From NCBI RefSeq assembly GCF_900167955.1, contig NZ_FUYK01000007.1, positions 146,173 to 210,172 of the forward strand: a DNA stretch of 64,000 nucleotides, read 5' to 3'. The notes beneath the pieces are model-generated. The model was not told the DNA's origin. It searched no databases and saw only the letters and a list, made by a program, of their open reading frames with translations. The stretch is from Candidatus Nitrosotalea bavarica. Its GTDB lineage: Archaea; Thermoproteota; Nitrososphaeria; Nitrososphaerales; Nitrosopumilaceae. A program made the position numbers and the translations under genes. Shown in pieces: positions 8,994-16,401 of the stretch (the first letter of the stretch is position 1; the number at the start of each line of letters is the position of its first letter).

Positions 8994-9305
8994 TTGTCTA
9001 ATTGGATAAATGTTTGCAAATTAAATCAGCTAAAGAAAGGTGAGATGATTGACTTTGATTATGAAGACAAGAAGATCTTACTTGCAAATCTAGACGGAAA
9101 GCTATATGCCTCTGACAGAATATGTACTCATGCAGATGCCGACCTTTCAACTGGAATACTAACTGAAGAGGGCGTAACATGTCCATTACATCTCTCAACT
9201 TTTAATCTAAAGACGGGTGTACCAGCGAACCTTCCTGCCGAAATACCATTAAAAATCTACAATGTTAAAATAGAACAAAACGAGATCTACATCGAGGTTA
9301 ATTAA
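8994..9305 (+). CDS. Rieske [2Fe-2S] ferredoxin-like protein
   Basis: Small Rieske-type electron carrier of 103 residues. The ligand boxes are CTHADADL and CPLHLSTF, giving the Cys-x-His and Cys-x2-His pattern. I place the start at TTG 8994 because AGGTGAG (8984-8990) directly precedes it. An upstream ATG at 8925 in the same frame would overlap sufD by 65 bases and add residues not typical of the family. Such proteins usually serve as the ferredoxin subunit of oxygenases; inside a suf operon it may carry electrons or act as a cluster acceptor, which is inference. Confidence 0.88.
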   Translation: MSNWINVCKLNQLKKGEMIDFDYEDKKILLANLDGKLYASDRICTHADADLSTGILTEEGVTCPLHLSTFNLKTGVPANLPAEIPLKIYNVKIEQNEIYIEVN

Positions 9306-9306
9306 T

Positions 9307-10551
9307 TTGCAAACAAGTTTTATAAATATTGAAAATATTAGAAATGATTTTCCAATTCTAAAAAGAAAGGTGCACAAGGATAAACCACTTGTTTATCTTG
9401 ATAATGCTGCTACTACTCAAAAACCTATTCAAGTAATTGATGCCATCAGCAATTATTACCTAACTTACAATTCCAATATACACAGGGCAGTTCATGAACT
9501 TGCTGAAGAGGCAACACTGGCATATGAAGCAACAAGAGACAAGGTAGCAAAATTCATCAATGCAAAAAATCGTGAAGAAATTATCTTTGTTAGGGGAACT
9601 ACTGAGGCAATCAATCTTGTTGCTTATGCATGGGGAAGACAGAATGTTAACAAAGATGACATTATCGTAACTACGGAATATGAGCATCATAGTAACATAG
9701 TTCCGTGGCAACTTTTGGCAAAAGAAAAAGGCGCAAAACTGGAATACATTGGAGTAGATGACGACGGGGATCTGATTCTTGATCATCTGGATAAATATCT
9801 CCAGACTGGCAAGGTAAAAATTGTAACATTTAGTCAAATGTCTAATGTTCTGGGAACAATAACAAACTCTGAGGAGATTGTCAATAGGTGCAAAAAATAT
9901 GGTGTGCGAGTATTAATTGATGGAGCACAATCTGTTCCACATCTTAAAGTTGATCTCCAAAAACTTGACTGCGACTTTTTTGCTTTTTCTGCACACAAAA
10001 TGCTTGGTCCTACTGGAGTAGGGATCCTTTGGGCGCGAAAAGAATTACTTCAAGAGATGGTTCCATTCAACGGTGGAGGAGATATGATACGTGAGGTTCA
10101 CAAGTATGAGACAACATGGAATGATCTTCCATACAAGTTTGAAGCAGGAACTCCTAACATTGCAGATGTAATAGGATTTGCTGCAGCGATAGACTATCTT
10201 GATAGAATAGGTATGGACAAGGTACGTGAACATGAAATGGAGTTGACAAAATATGCATTGGATAAACTTTCTCAAATGAAAGGAATAATTCTATACGGTC
10301 CAAAGGACATAACAAAACGAGGTGGTGTTATTTCTTTTAACTTGGGAGATATACACCCACATGATCTTGCTACTATAATTGACGAAGACGGAATTGCCAT
10401 ACGTTCCGGTCATCATTGTGCACAGGTCTTGATGGAAAGATTAGATGTATCTGCAACATCTCGCGCAAGCTTTTATATCTATAATACAAAAGAAGAGATA
10501 GATGTTTTTGTTAAATCCCTTAACAGAGCAAAGGAATTGTTTAGGATATGA
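9307..10551 (+). CDS. sufS: Cysteine desulfurase SufS
   Basis: Class II cysteine desulfurase that supplies persulfide sulfur for cluster assembly. The 414 residues include YLDNAATTQKP, the PLP lysine at about residue 231 in FSAHKMLGPTGVG, and the active-site Cys at about 371 in RSGHHCAQ, the normal SufS motif. The start is TTG 9307, one base after the stop of the Rieske gene; no nearby in-frame ATG would keep the N-terminal helix. The 4-base overlap with sufU (ATGA) suggests the desulfurase and its sulfur acceptor are made together. Confidence 0.96.
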   Translation: MQTSFINIENIRNDFPILKRKVHKDKPLVYLDNAATTQKPIQVIDAISNYYLTYNSNIHRAVHELAEEATLAYEATRDKVAKFINAKNREEIIFVRGTTEAINLVAYAWGRQNVNKDDIIVTTEYEHHSNIVPWQLLAKEKGAKLEYIGVDDDGDLILDHLDKYLQTGKVKIVTFSQMSNVLGTITNSEEIVNRCKKYGVRVLIDGAQSVPHLKVDLQKLDCDFFAFSAHKMLGPTGVGILWARKELLQEMVPFNGGGDMIREVHKYETTWNDLPYKFEAGTPNIADVIGFAAAIDYLDRIGMDKVREHEMELTKYALDKLSQMKGIILYGPKDITKRGGVISFNLGDIHPHDLATIIDEDGIAIRSGHHCAQVLMERLDVSATSRASFYIYNTKEEIDVFVKSLNRAKELFRI

Positions 10552-10988
10552 GTAGTGCTGATATTTACAGAGAGATAATACTTGATTATTACAGAAATCC
10601 GAGAAATTATGGTAAGATACAAGATCCGGATATTTCTCAACGAGATAGTAATCCTCTTTGTGGTGATGAACTAGAAATGCACATTAACATAAAAGATGAT
10701 AAAGTTGCAGACGTGAAATTCACAGGAAAAGGATGTGCCATAAGCCAGGCAAGTGCATCAATGCTTACAGAGCTTATTATGGGCAAAGATTTTGAATATG
10801 TGAAAAAACTTACAAAAGACGATATTCTTGATAATTTAGGACTTCATGATCTTGGACCTGCTAGAATAAAATGTGCTTTATTATCATTAAAGGTTCTCAA
10901 GTCTGGACTCTATTCCTATATTGTTGACAAGCTAAAAGATACTACATCAGCAGATCAGATAAAAGAACAAGCCTCAGGTCTTTACTAA
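10548..10988 (+). CDS. sufU: SufU/IscU-type Fe-S scaffold or sulfurtransferase
   Basis: The 146-residue protein has the three conserved ligand cysteines of the IscU/SufU family: NPLCGDE near residue 38, GKGCAISQAS near residue 65 and RIKCALLSLKVLK near residue 119. The N-terminal YREIILDYYRNPRNYGKI is the family signature. Next to sufS it most likely accepts persulfide from SufS and passes sulfur to SufBCD. The sequence does not decide between a SufU zinc-dependent role and an IscU scaffold role. Confidence 0.93.
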   Translation: MSSADIYREIILDYYRNPRNYGKIQDPDISQRDSNPLCGDELEMHINIKDDKVADVKFTGKGCAISQASASMLTELIMGKDFEYVKKLTKDDILDNLGLHDLGPARIKCALLSLKVLKSGLYSYIVDKLKDTTSADQIKEQASGLY

Positions 10989-10989
10989 A

Positions 10990-11328
10990 TTGGCTATCCC
11001 GAGTGTGGCGCTACCGCTCCAGATAAGAAAAATTATTTTTGAAAAATTTAATGACGTTAATCTGAGATTTACAAACGATGAAATCTTTGAATTGCTTAAA
11101 ACAGATGGCCTAGATCCTTCTCTCACAATTGATGATGTAGAACAATACTTTAATCAATTACGTGATGGTGGTTTAATCAGGCAGATTGCTCAGAACTTTA
11201 CTACTAATCATTACAAGCTCTTCGATGTGGTAGAGAAAATAAAATGTAATTCATGTAACCTAGAAATTTACTTGGGAAAAATGGAGCCTCGAGTTTGTCC
11301 TAACTCTGAGTGTAAGGCAACTATTTAG
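10990..11328 (+). CDS. Winged-helix-like protein with C-terminal zinc ribbon
   Basis: A 112-residue protein starting at TTG one base after the sufU stop. Residues about 20-80 look like a winged-helix fold (FTNDEIFELLKTDGLD, VEQYFNQLRDGGLIRQIAQNF). The last 30 residues hold CNSC and CPNSEC, a four-cysteine zinc or metal knuckle. I do not recognise a named family. Its place as the last gene of the suf operon suggests a regulator that senses metal or clusters, but that is inference. The 3' end overlaps the tail of convergent pgk by 8 bases. Confidence 0.75.
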   Translation: MAIPSVALPLQIRKIIFEKFNDVNLRFTNDEIFELLKTDGLDPSLTIDDVEQYFNQLRDGGLIRQIAQNFTTNHYKLFDVVEKIKCNSCNLEIYLGKMEPRVCPNSECKATI

Positions 11329-12529
11329 AACGATATCTCGCAGCTGCTTCTTCTAAGGCCTGTATCATTGGAAGCTTTACGCCTGTCAAGTACAATACCA
11401 AAGCTCCTCCTGCAGTACTGATATGATTTATTTTTTCGGCAAGGCCATATCTCTTCAACGCCGCAGTTAAGTGACCGCCGCTTACAATTGTAGTTGCAAA
11501 TGAATTTGCTACTCCTTTGAGCAAAGACTCTGTTCCAAACTTGAAATTCTCATTTTCAAAAAATCCTGCAGGGCCACTCATAAAGACAGTTCCTGCACCT
11601 TGGATTGATTTTAAATAATAATCGACTGATTTTGGTCCCAAATCAAATATTTGTTCGCCTTTTACAAGTTCACGAACATCCATCTCTACTCTTTTTCCAT
11701 TTCTCTCTACTGCAATATCTACAGGAAATGAAAACACCTCTGGATATTCACCAATTAATGCATGTGCTTTTGAAACAACCTCTTCTTCTCTTTTAATTCC
11801 TAGCGGGAACTTGATTCTTCCCTGAGCTCTTAGGAATACATTGGCAATTACGCCTGTGAGAAGAACCTGATCAGCTCTGCCATTTTGAATTAATTCTTTT
11901 ATTGCCTCTAATCTATCTACCACTTTGGATCCTCCAAGCACCACCACGTGGGGTCCCTTGGCAACAGTCATTATCTCATCTAGCTTTCTTACTTCTCGTT
12001 CTACCAATCTACCGGCGCAAGATGGAAGGACATGTGCAAAGCCAATTATTGATGGATGTGATCTGTGCGAACTTGGAAATGAATCTAAGACACAGATATC
12101 AAATAACTTTGATAATCTTTGAACCATTATTGTTTTAGATGCTTCAGAAGCTGCAAACTCATAATTTTCTTCCGCACACAATCTTAAATTATCAAGCAGT
12201 ATAATATCGCCATCTTTCATATTTTTAATCTCCCTCTGTGCTTCGGCACCAATTACATCTTCAATGTATTTTATTTTACGTCCTAGAATTTGTTCTAGTA
12301 CCTTTGCATGTTTTTCCATTCCGGTGTAATCTTTGTTTCCGACTCTTCCCTGATGTGATCCAATGACTACTTTGGCACCTTCCAGATCTTTGAGAGACTC
12401 TGTTGATTCTCTAATTCGACTTGTTTCAATTATATTCAGGGTAACAGGATCAATGGGACAATTCATGTCCACTCTAAGAAAAACAGTTTTACCTTTGGTA
12501 TCAAAATCGTCTATTGTTAGGATCCTCAA
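11321..12529 (-). CDS. pgk: Phosphoglycerate kinase
   Basis: Interconverts 1,3-bisphosphoglycerate and 3-phosphoglycerate; in autotrophic archaea mainly gluconeogenic. The 402-residue protein opens with VFLRVDMNCPID, carries GSHQGR for substrate binding, VVLGGSKVVDRLEAI (nucleotide region), GPAGFFENENFKFGT and the terminal glycine-rich SGGHLTAALKRYGL. It is transcribed alone toward the suf operon and shares its upstream region with the gene at 12674. Confidence 0.96.
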   Translation of the reverse strand: MRILTIDDFDTKGKTVFLRVDMNCPIDPVTLNIIETSRIRESTESLKDLEGAKVVIGSHQGRVGNKDYTGMEKHAKVLEQILGRKIKYIEDVIGAEAQREIKNMKDGDIILLDNLRLCAEENYEFAASEASKTIMVQRLSKLFDICVLDSFPSSHRSHPSIIGFAHVLPSCAGRLVEREVRKLDEIMTVAKGPHVVVLGGSKVVDRLEAIKELIQNGRADQVLLTGVIANVFLRAQGRIKFPLGIKREEEVVSKAHALIGEYPEVFSFPVDIAVERNGKRVEMDVRELVKGEQIFDLGPKSVDYYLKSIQGAGTVFMSGPAGFFENENFKFGTESLLKGVANSFATTIVSGGHLTAALKRYGLAEKINHISTAGGALVLYLTGVKLPMIQALEEAAARYRSK

Positions 12530-12673
12530 TGTCGATCCTATCTAGAGATGTGGTTAAAATCTTTTAGTCAGAAAACGATCAAAAGGGAACCTCTTCAAAG
12601 ATGAGTACTTTGATTTTAATATGGAAGGATATCCGATCTTAGTACTGATGTTAATACTTGGGAGGAGATTTCT

Positions 12674-13333
12674 TTGCAGAATTGGATCTTCGATATAAGA
12701 AGTAGAACATTTTTCTTACTATTAGTAGCTTTTTTAATTCTACTTTATCTTGCTGTTGCAAAAATAGTATTAGTGTATGACACTGGCTTTGAAAGTTATA
12801 TTTCAAAACTTGTAGGCAATAGAACAATAGATCTTACTATGGGAGTATTTACAGAACTGGGATGGGTACTTTATCCCATATTTGTTAGCATCATTTTGTT
12901 TATAATCAAAAGAACAAGGCGACTTGGTCTAGTACTACTACTTTCATTATTGGTAGGTAGCATGGCTGTAGCTTACATGAGATGTTATACTGGATACGAA
13001 AAACCAACGCTTGAGTACTTGGGGGCGCAACTACCAATTAAATCGGGAGCAGATGTTGGCGTACCATGTCAGATTGATGGGACGTTCCCCGCAGGGGCCA
13101 CTGTGAGAACTACAATATTTGCATTCATTATTGGATATGCACTGTCTAGGCGATTTCCTCGTGGTTGGTATCTATTGTGGATCTACCCAGCAGTTGTCTC
13201 AATTAGCAGATTATACCTATTGCAAGAATATCCGTCAACTGTACTATCCGGTGTAATCTTTGGAATATTGATTGCCAATATTGTATCCAAGAAATTAAAG
13301 ATCGAACTTATCTTTGATAACTCAAAAACCTAA
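12674..13333 (+). CDS. PAP2-fold integral membrane protein lacking the catalytic residues
   Basis: A 219-residue protein with about six hydrophobic segments. Its layout matches type 2 phosphatidic acid phosphatases: FPAGATVRTTIFAFIIGYAL occupies the place of the PSGH motif, and SRLYLLQEYPSTVLSGVIFG the place of SRxxxxxHxxxD. The catalytic histidines are replaced (PSGH to PAGA; SRxxxxxH to SRLYLLQE), so phosphatase activity is unlikely. TTG 12674 has a strong GGAGGAG (12661-12667) just upstream. It may bind a lipid or polyprenyl phosphate without hydrolysing it. It overlaps the 3' end of the convergent gene at 13322 by 12 bases. Confidence 0.75.
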   Translation: MQNWIFDIRSRTFFLLLVAFLILLYLAVAKIVLVYDTGFESYISKLVGNRTIDLTMGVFTELGWVLYPIFVSIILFIIKRTRRLGLVLLLSLLVGSMAVAYMRCYTGYEKPTLEYLGAQLPIKSGADVGVPCQIDGTFPAGATVRTTIFAFIIGYALSRRFPRGWYLLWIYPAVVSISRLYLLQEYPSTVLSGVIFGILIANIVSKKLKIELIFDNSKT

Positions 13334-13633
13334 TTCTTGCATGACTTTGGAGCTTATCAAAACCATTGCATAATGATCTTTGTCATGACTATATATCCAA
13401 TATCTGATATCCCGTTCTTGTTTTGCTTTTCTTAATCCAAAATTTAATTCGTTCATGATTGTAAATCCGATCTTCTTTGCGACTTTTTCTTCTTTTGTCA
13501 TGATTACTTTGAATGCTCCTTTTTGCATTGAAAAACCCATTCTTACCATTTGTGACGCCACGTCTCCAGATTTTCGTTCATCTTCGATCATGAAAGAATG
13601 GACAATTGGTAACTGTGATGGATGAAATTCCAT
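13322..13633 (-). CDS. Conserved hypothetical protein
   Basis: A 103-residue soluble protein with no recognised domain. It is mixed alpha/beta and rich in Met and Lys, including MVRMGFSMQKGAFKVIMTKEE and a C-terminal YWIYSHDKDHYAMVLISSKVMQEL that looks like a beta hairpin followed by a helix. It is flanked by AT-rich promoter-like sequence and has normal codon use, so I take it as real. It is convergent with the PAP2-like gene. No function can be given. Confidence 0.65.
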   Translation of the reverse strand: MEFHPSQLPIVHSFMIEDERKSGDVASQMVRMGFSMQKGAFKVIMTKEEKVAKKIGFTIMNELNFGLRKAKQERDIRYWIYSHDKDHYAMVLISSKVMQELGF

Positions 13634-13790
13634 GCCTTCAATACGTATTTGGTAAATAAAATCTACTTGGTGATACTTGTTATGCCTTAATATTTTAGGA
13701 AATGGATCAAAAATATGTTAAAAATTTTAACTCGTATGTCAAATACTGATCATAACACAAACTTAATCGATTACAAAAGCTCATTACCGC

Positions 13791-14528
13791 ATGGGATCAC
13801 TTGAGGCACTTTCAAAGTCATATGGCATAAAAAAAGCAGAAGTATCAAAATTACGAAAACAGGTTGAAAATAAACTAAAAGAATCTATTTCTAAAAAAAG
13901 AAGATCATCATCTGGACTTGTTGCACTTGATAAGAAAAAAGAAGATCTAACCAGGACAAAGGACCATGCGGTTCAAGTTCTTAATCAGCATCTATCCCAA
14001 AAAGCAAGTATTGAGAGGCTCAAGATTGCAGCTGAGGAGAGACTAAAACATGAGGAAAATGCAAAGGATGAGGCAAAACAACAAAGTGAATATGGTGCTC
14101 CAGAAGAAAAGATCAATGCAGTTCAAAGACTAAAGTATGTTGATGAAAAAATAGCAGAATTACATGCAGAATTAAAAGAAAGGGAATCTAACCAGATAAG
14201 ACTAGAAAAGGAAATAGAATCTACTGAGAAGGAGAAAGCAAAGATTGAAGAGCAGTTAAAGAAACAAATTCATGCTAAACCTGCACTAGTTGAACAACTA
14301 AAGGTTGGTACAAAAGAAGAGGCTATCCTGAGACCAAGATTTGAGTCTCTGCAAAAGATTGAAACCCAGGTAAGCGCAGCATTATCAATAGTTCAAAAGA
14401 AGCTAGCGATAATTGCAGCTCAGAAAAGAAAGAGAATCAGCAATTGCAGCTCAGAAAAGAAAGAGAATGGCAGCAATTGCAGCTCAGAAAAGAAAGAGAA
14501 AAGGACCAACAAACAGAAAACCTACTAA
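13791..14528 (+). CDS. Long coiled-coil protein, apparently frameshifted before a basic tail
   Basis: Residues 1-200 are an almost continuous charged coiled coil (KSYGIKKAEVSKLRKQVENK, ERESNQIRLEKEIESTEKEK). At about base 14410 the gene enters a repeat encoding IAAQKRKR. The current frame reads one copy, then changes to a Cys/Ser/Asn-rich composition (ISNCSSEKKENGSNCSSEKK) and ends at 14528. The +1 frame carries on with two more IAAQKRKR copies and a histone-like Lys/Arg/Pro tail to 14607. The first two repeat copies are 31 bases apart, the second and third 33, so a 2-base loss in the repeat explains it. Function unknown; a DNA- or RNA-binding filament-like protein is plausible. Confidence 0.75.
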   Translation: MGSLEALSKSYGIKKAEVSKLRKQVENKLKESISKKRRSSSGLVALDKKKEDLTRTKDHAVQVLNQHLSQKASIERLKIAAEERLKHEENAKDEAKQQSEYGAPEEKINAVQRLKYVDEKIAELHAELKERESNQIRLEKEIESTEKEKAKIEEQLKKQIHAKPALVEQLKVGTKEEAILRPRFESLQKIETQVSAALSIVQKKLAIIAAQKRKRISNCSSEKKENGSNCSSEKKEKRTNKQKTY

Positions 14529-14607
14529 AAGAAAAGTAGCAAAAAGTAAAACAAAACCTCGTACAAAAAAAGTACCTAAAAGAAAAATTAAATCTAGACG
14601 AAAGTAG
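14411..14607 (+). repeat. Short tandem repeat and out-of-frame basic tail of the coiled-coil gene
   Basis: Three copies of a unit beginning AATTGCAGCTCAGAAAAGAA start at 14411, 14442 and 14475. Copy 1 ends in agaatcagc and copy 2 in agaatggcagc, so the spacing is 31 then 33 bases; only 33 keeps the frame. From the second copy the +1 frame reads AIAAQKRKRMAAIAAQKRKR and then a tail very rich in Lys, Arg, Thr and Pro, stopping with TAG at 14605-14607. This tail resembles chromatin or H1-like tails and is probably the real C-terminus when the frame is intact. Confidence 0.65.
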
Positions 14608-14692
14608 TAATTGTACGCTTAATTAATATTGAATTAATTTTTCTGTAGCGATATGTCTCTACCAATTTCACAACATGACAAAAGATTAGGAT

Positions 14693-15310
14693 ATGTCAAT
14701 TAAAATGAAAAAACGCGGTCCGATAATTCTGATTACTGGTACAATAATGATTATCTTGGCTGCATCTGTGGCATATTCTATTATACCACAAGAGCAACAA
14801 GGTACTAATGGTGATTTCTTTCCTTCTCCAGAAAGCCTATTTGATAATGTATCTGATAAAGTAACAATTGATGCAGGTAATGTGTATATATTCTCACATA
14901 CTGTCAATACAGCTGGAGTACCTCTGATGTGGGGAGTTCACATAGTGGATTATACTCCAAATGATAATATTGGAATATCAATATCGAATATCTTTGGGGA
15001 TAAATTCGGCTCATTTGTTGAAGGTGATCCAATTTTCATAAAATCATTTGATGTATCAAAAGCTGATACGTACAACTTTAATGTTGAAAACAAAGGTAAG
15101 GAACCAATAACTGTAGTAATGTTATTCACAGAGAACCCTGAAAAATCAAAAGCATTAACTGATCCCAACTCAACATTTGTCAAAAATATAATTCCCTTGG
15201 CCGAGGCCGGGTTTCTATTGATTGTTGGAATTATTGTAGTAATAGCTGGGATAATACTTAGCGTAATGGACTGGAGAAAGGGGAAGAATCAGTCTAGCAG
15301 ATATATCTAG
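14693..15310 (+). CDS. Conserved membrane-anchored protein with extracytoplasmic domain
   Basis: A 205-residue protein with an N-terminal hydrophobic helix (about residues 9-31), an exported domain of about 130 residues and a C-terminal helix (about 170-195) followed by a short basic tail (DWRKGKN). The middle domain is beta-rich with repeated VxxADTYNFNVENKGKEPITV-like strands, suggesting a small beta sandwich. I recognise no family. The start may be ATG 14693 or ATG 14705. Its stop overlaps that of the convergent OB-fold gene. Confidence 0.65.
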   Translation: MSIKMKKRGPIILITGTIMIILAASVAYSIIPQEQQGTNGDFFPSPESLFDNVSDKVTIDAGNVYIFSHTVNTAGVPLMWGVHIVDYTPNDNIGISISNIFGDKFGSFVEGDPIFIKSFDVSKADTYNFNVENKGKEPITVVMLFTENPEKSKALTDPNSTFVKNIIPLAEAGFLLIVGIIVVIAGIILSVMDWRKGKNQSSRYI

Positions 15311-15606
15311 AATTCTAGTACTACTAGTTTTCCATATTTTCCAACATTGAGAGCGTTTTCTCCTCTGAATGTAGAAATGTATCCGTTTTCAATTCTGACC
15401 TTGGAACCTTGTTTTACCATCTTTATCTGTGCATCCCATAGACTAAGCTTAATCTGTCCTGTTTCATCTTTTAACATTGCATCTGCAACCTGAGCTTGTC
15501 CGCCTGTTTTGAGGCTGACGGTTCTTGGTTCGCTAATGCTCTCGATTACTCCTTCAACTGGTTCAAGCTTATTTTGTGGTCTACTCAGTTGGTCTATATT
15601 TGGCAT
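15307..15606 (-). CDS. OB-fold single-stranded DNA-binding protein (RPA/SSB-like)
   Basis: A 99-residue single OB fold. GVIESISEPRTVSLKTGG, a second strand AQVADAMLKDETGQIKLSLW and the final strands GSKVRIENGYISTFRGENAL match the archaeal single-OB SSB/RPA domain, in which Trp and Phe residues stack with nucleobases. It lacks the long acidic C-terminal tail of crenarchaeal SSBs. It is likely a ssDNA- or RNA-binding protein; a role as an accessory RPA subunit cannot be excluded. Confidence 0.8.
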   Translation of the reverse strand: MPNIDQLSRPQNKLEPVEGVIESISEPRTVSLKTGGQAQVADAMLKDETGQIKLSLWDAQIKMVKQGSKVRIENGYISTFRGENALNVGKYGKLVVLEF

Positions 15607-15691
15607 TTAAGGAAATTTTCTATCTTCAAATAATAAGTGTTTTGATGAATAGTTCTATTTTCTCTAATCAAGTTGTAATGAATTTTTAAAT

Positions 15692-16060
15692 CTACTTGGA
15701 AATGATCTGACCTTTCAACCAGAGTGCAATTTGTTTGGTTGCAGCGTTGTGCGACATGTCAATTATTGGTAAGAGAACATTATTGGTGCTATTTTTTAGA
15801 TATGGTTTGTATTGTGGCATCTCTGTGTACTCTATTGCTGCAAAATGGATCTTTCCCTCAATCTGATCCTTGATAATTTCAGGTGTGGGAGGAAAACCTT
15901 GTGGTTCGTATAATATTCCATCGGCCCAACGTGCGGGAGGTGCAGAATTACCTAGGGGAATATTGTTGGTCTTGATATTGAGAAAATCTTCGATACTATT
16001 GACTTTGACAAGTTCATGTATTATAATTTCATTTATTGGCTGATGTCTGATTGTGACCAT
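15692..16060 (-). CDS. Conserved hypothetical protein
   Basis: A 122-residue soluble protein with no recognised motif. Notable stretches are SAPPARWADGILYEPQGFPP in the middle, rich in Pro and aromatics, and a C-terminal helix KQIALWLKGQIISK. No signal peptide or membrane segment is seen. It is transcribed alone, away from the gene at 16402. A spacer of about 340 bases follows, in which only the 31-codon gene at 16179-16274 and the promoter of 16402 can be suggested. Confidence 0.6.
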   Translation of the reverse strand: MVTIRHQPINEIIIHELVKVNSIEDFLNIKTNNIPLGNSAPPARWADGILYEPQGFPPTPEIIKDQIEGKIHFAAIEYTEMPQYKPYLKNSTNNVLLPIIDMSHNAATKQIALWLKGQIISK

Positions 16061-16178
16061 GTTTGTAGAGCAATAGTTGGATCATTTAATGGATCCGATC
16101 TAGATCGAATTTTTTAATATTGTTATCATTAATTAGGTATAATTTTCCCTTTGAATTTTATCTGTGTCAGTTATAGTT

Positions 16179-16274
16179 TTATGAGTTTGACTGTAGAACC
16201 AAAATAATCATCACGATTGTAAATGCGCCAAAAATAGAACCAATTCCTATTATAATCTTGGCATTTCGCTTCAT
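16179..16274 (-). CDS. Very small single-helix membrane peptide
   Basis: ATG at 16274 to TAA at 16179 encodes 31 residues: a basic start (MKRNAK), then about 20 hydrophobic residues (IIIGIGSIFGAFTIVMIILV) and a short polar end (LQSNS). The positive-inside charge and length fit a one-pass membrane peptide. It fills part of the 16061-16401 gap, which otherwise shows only the TATA-like ttttaaataagg about 26 bases before 16402. Evidence is composition only. Confidence 0.45.
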   Translation of the reverse strand: MKRNAKIIIGIGSIFGAFTIVMIILVLQSNS

Positions 16275-16401
16275 GTTCTGTAAGCCGCAAGTCAGCTAAT
16301 TTAAGATATCATTACATGATATGGATTATCTAAGATTTTGTTTTATCAAACCTGGTTAATTTGATTAGATTTTAAATAAGGTAATACTAGACTAACTCAT
16401 T

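Noticed and set aside
12621-12698. A 25-codon hydrophobic frame overlapping the start of the PAP2-like gene
   Set aside because: It ends inside the downstream gene and has no motif; the strong GGAGGAG fits the TTG at 12674 instead.
14411-14495. Tandem repeat as CRISPR or mobile element
   Set aside because: Only three short units of 31-33 bases inside a coding frame, with no spacers and no cas genes.
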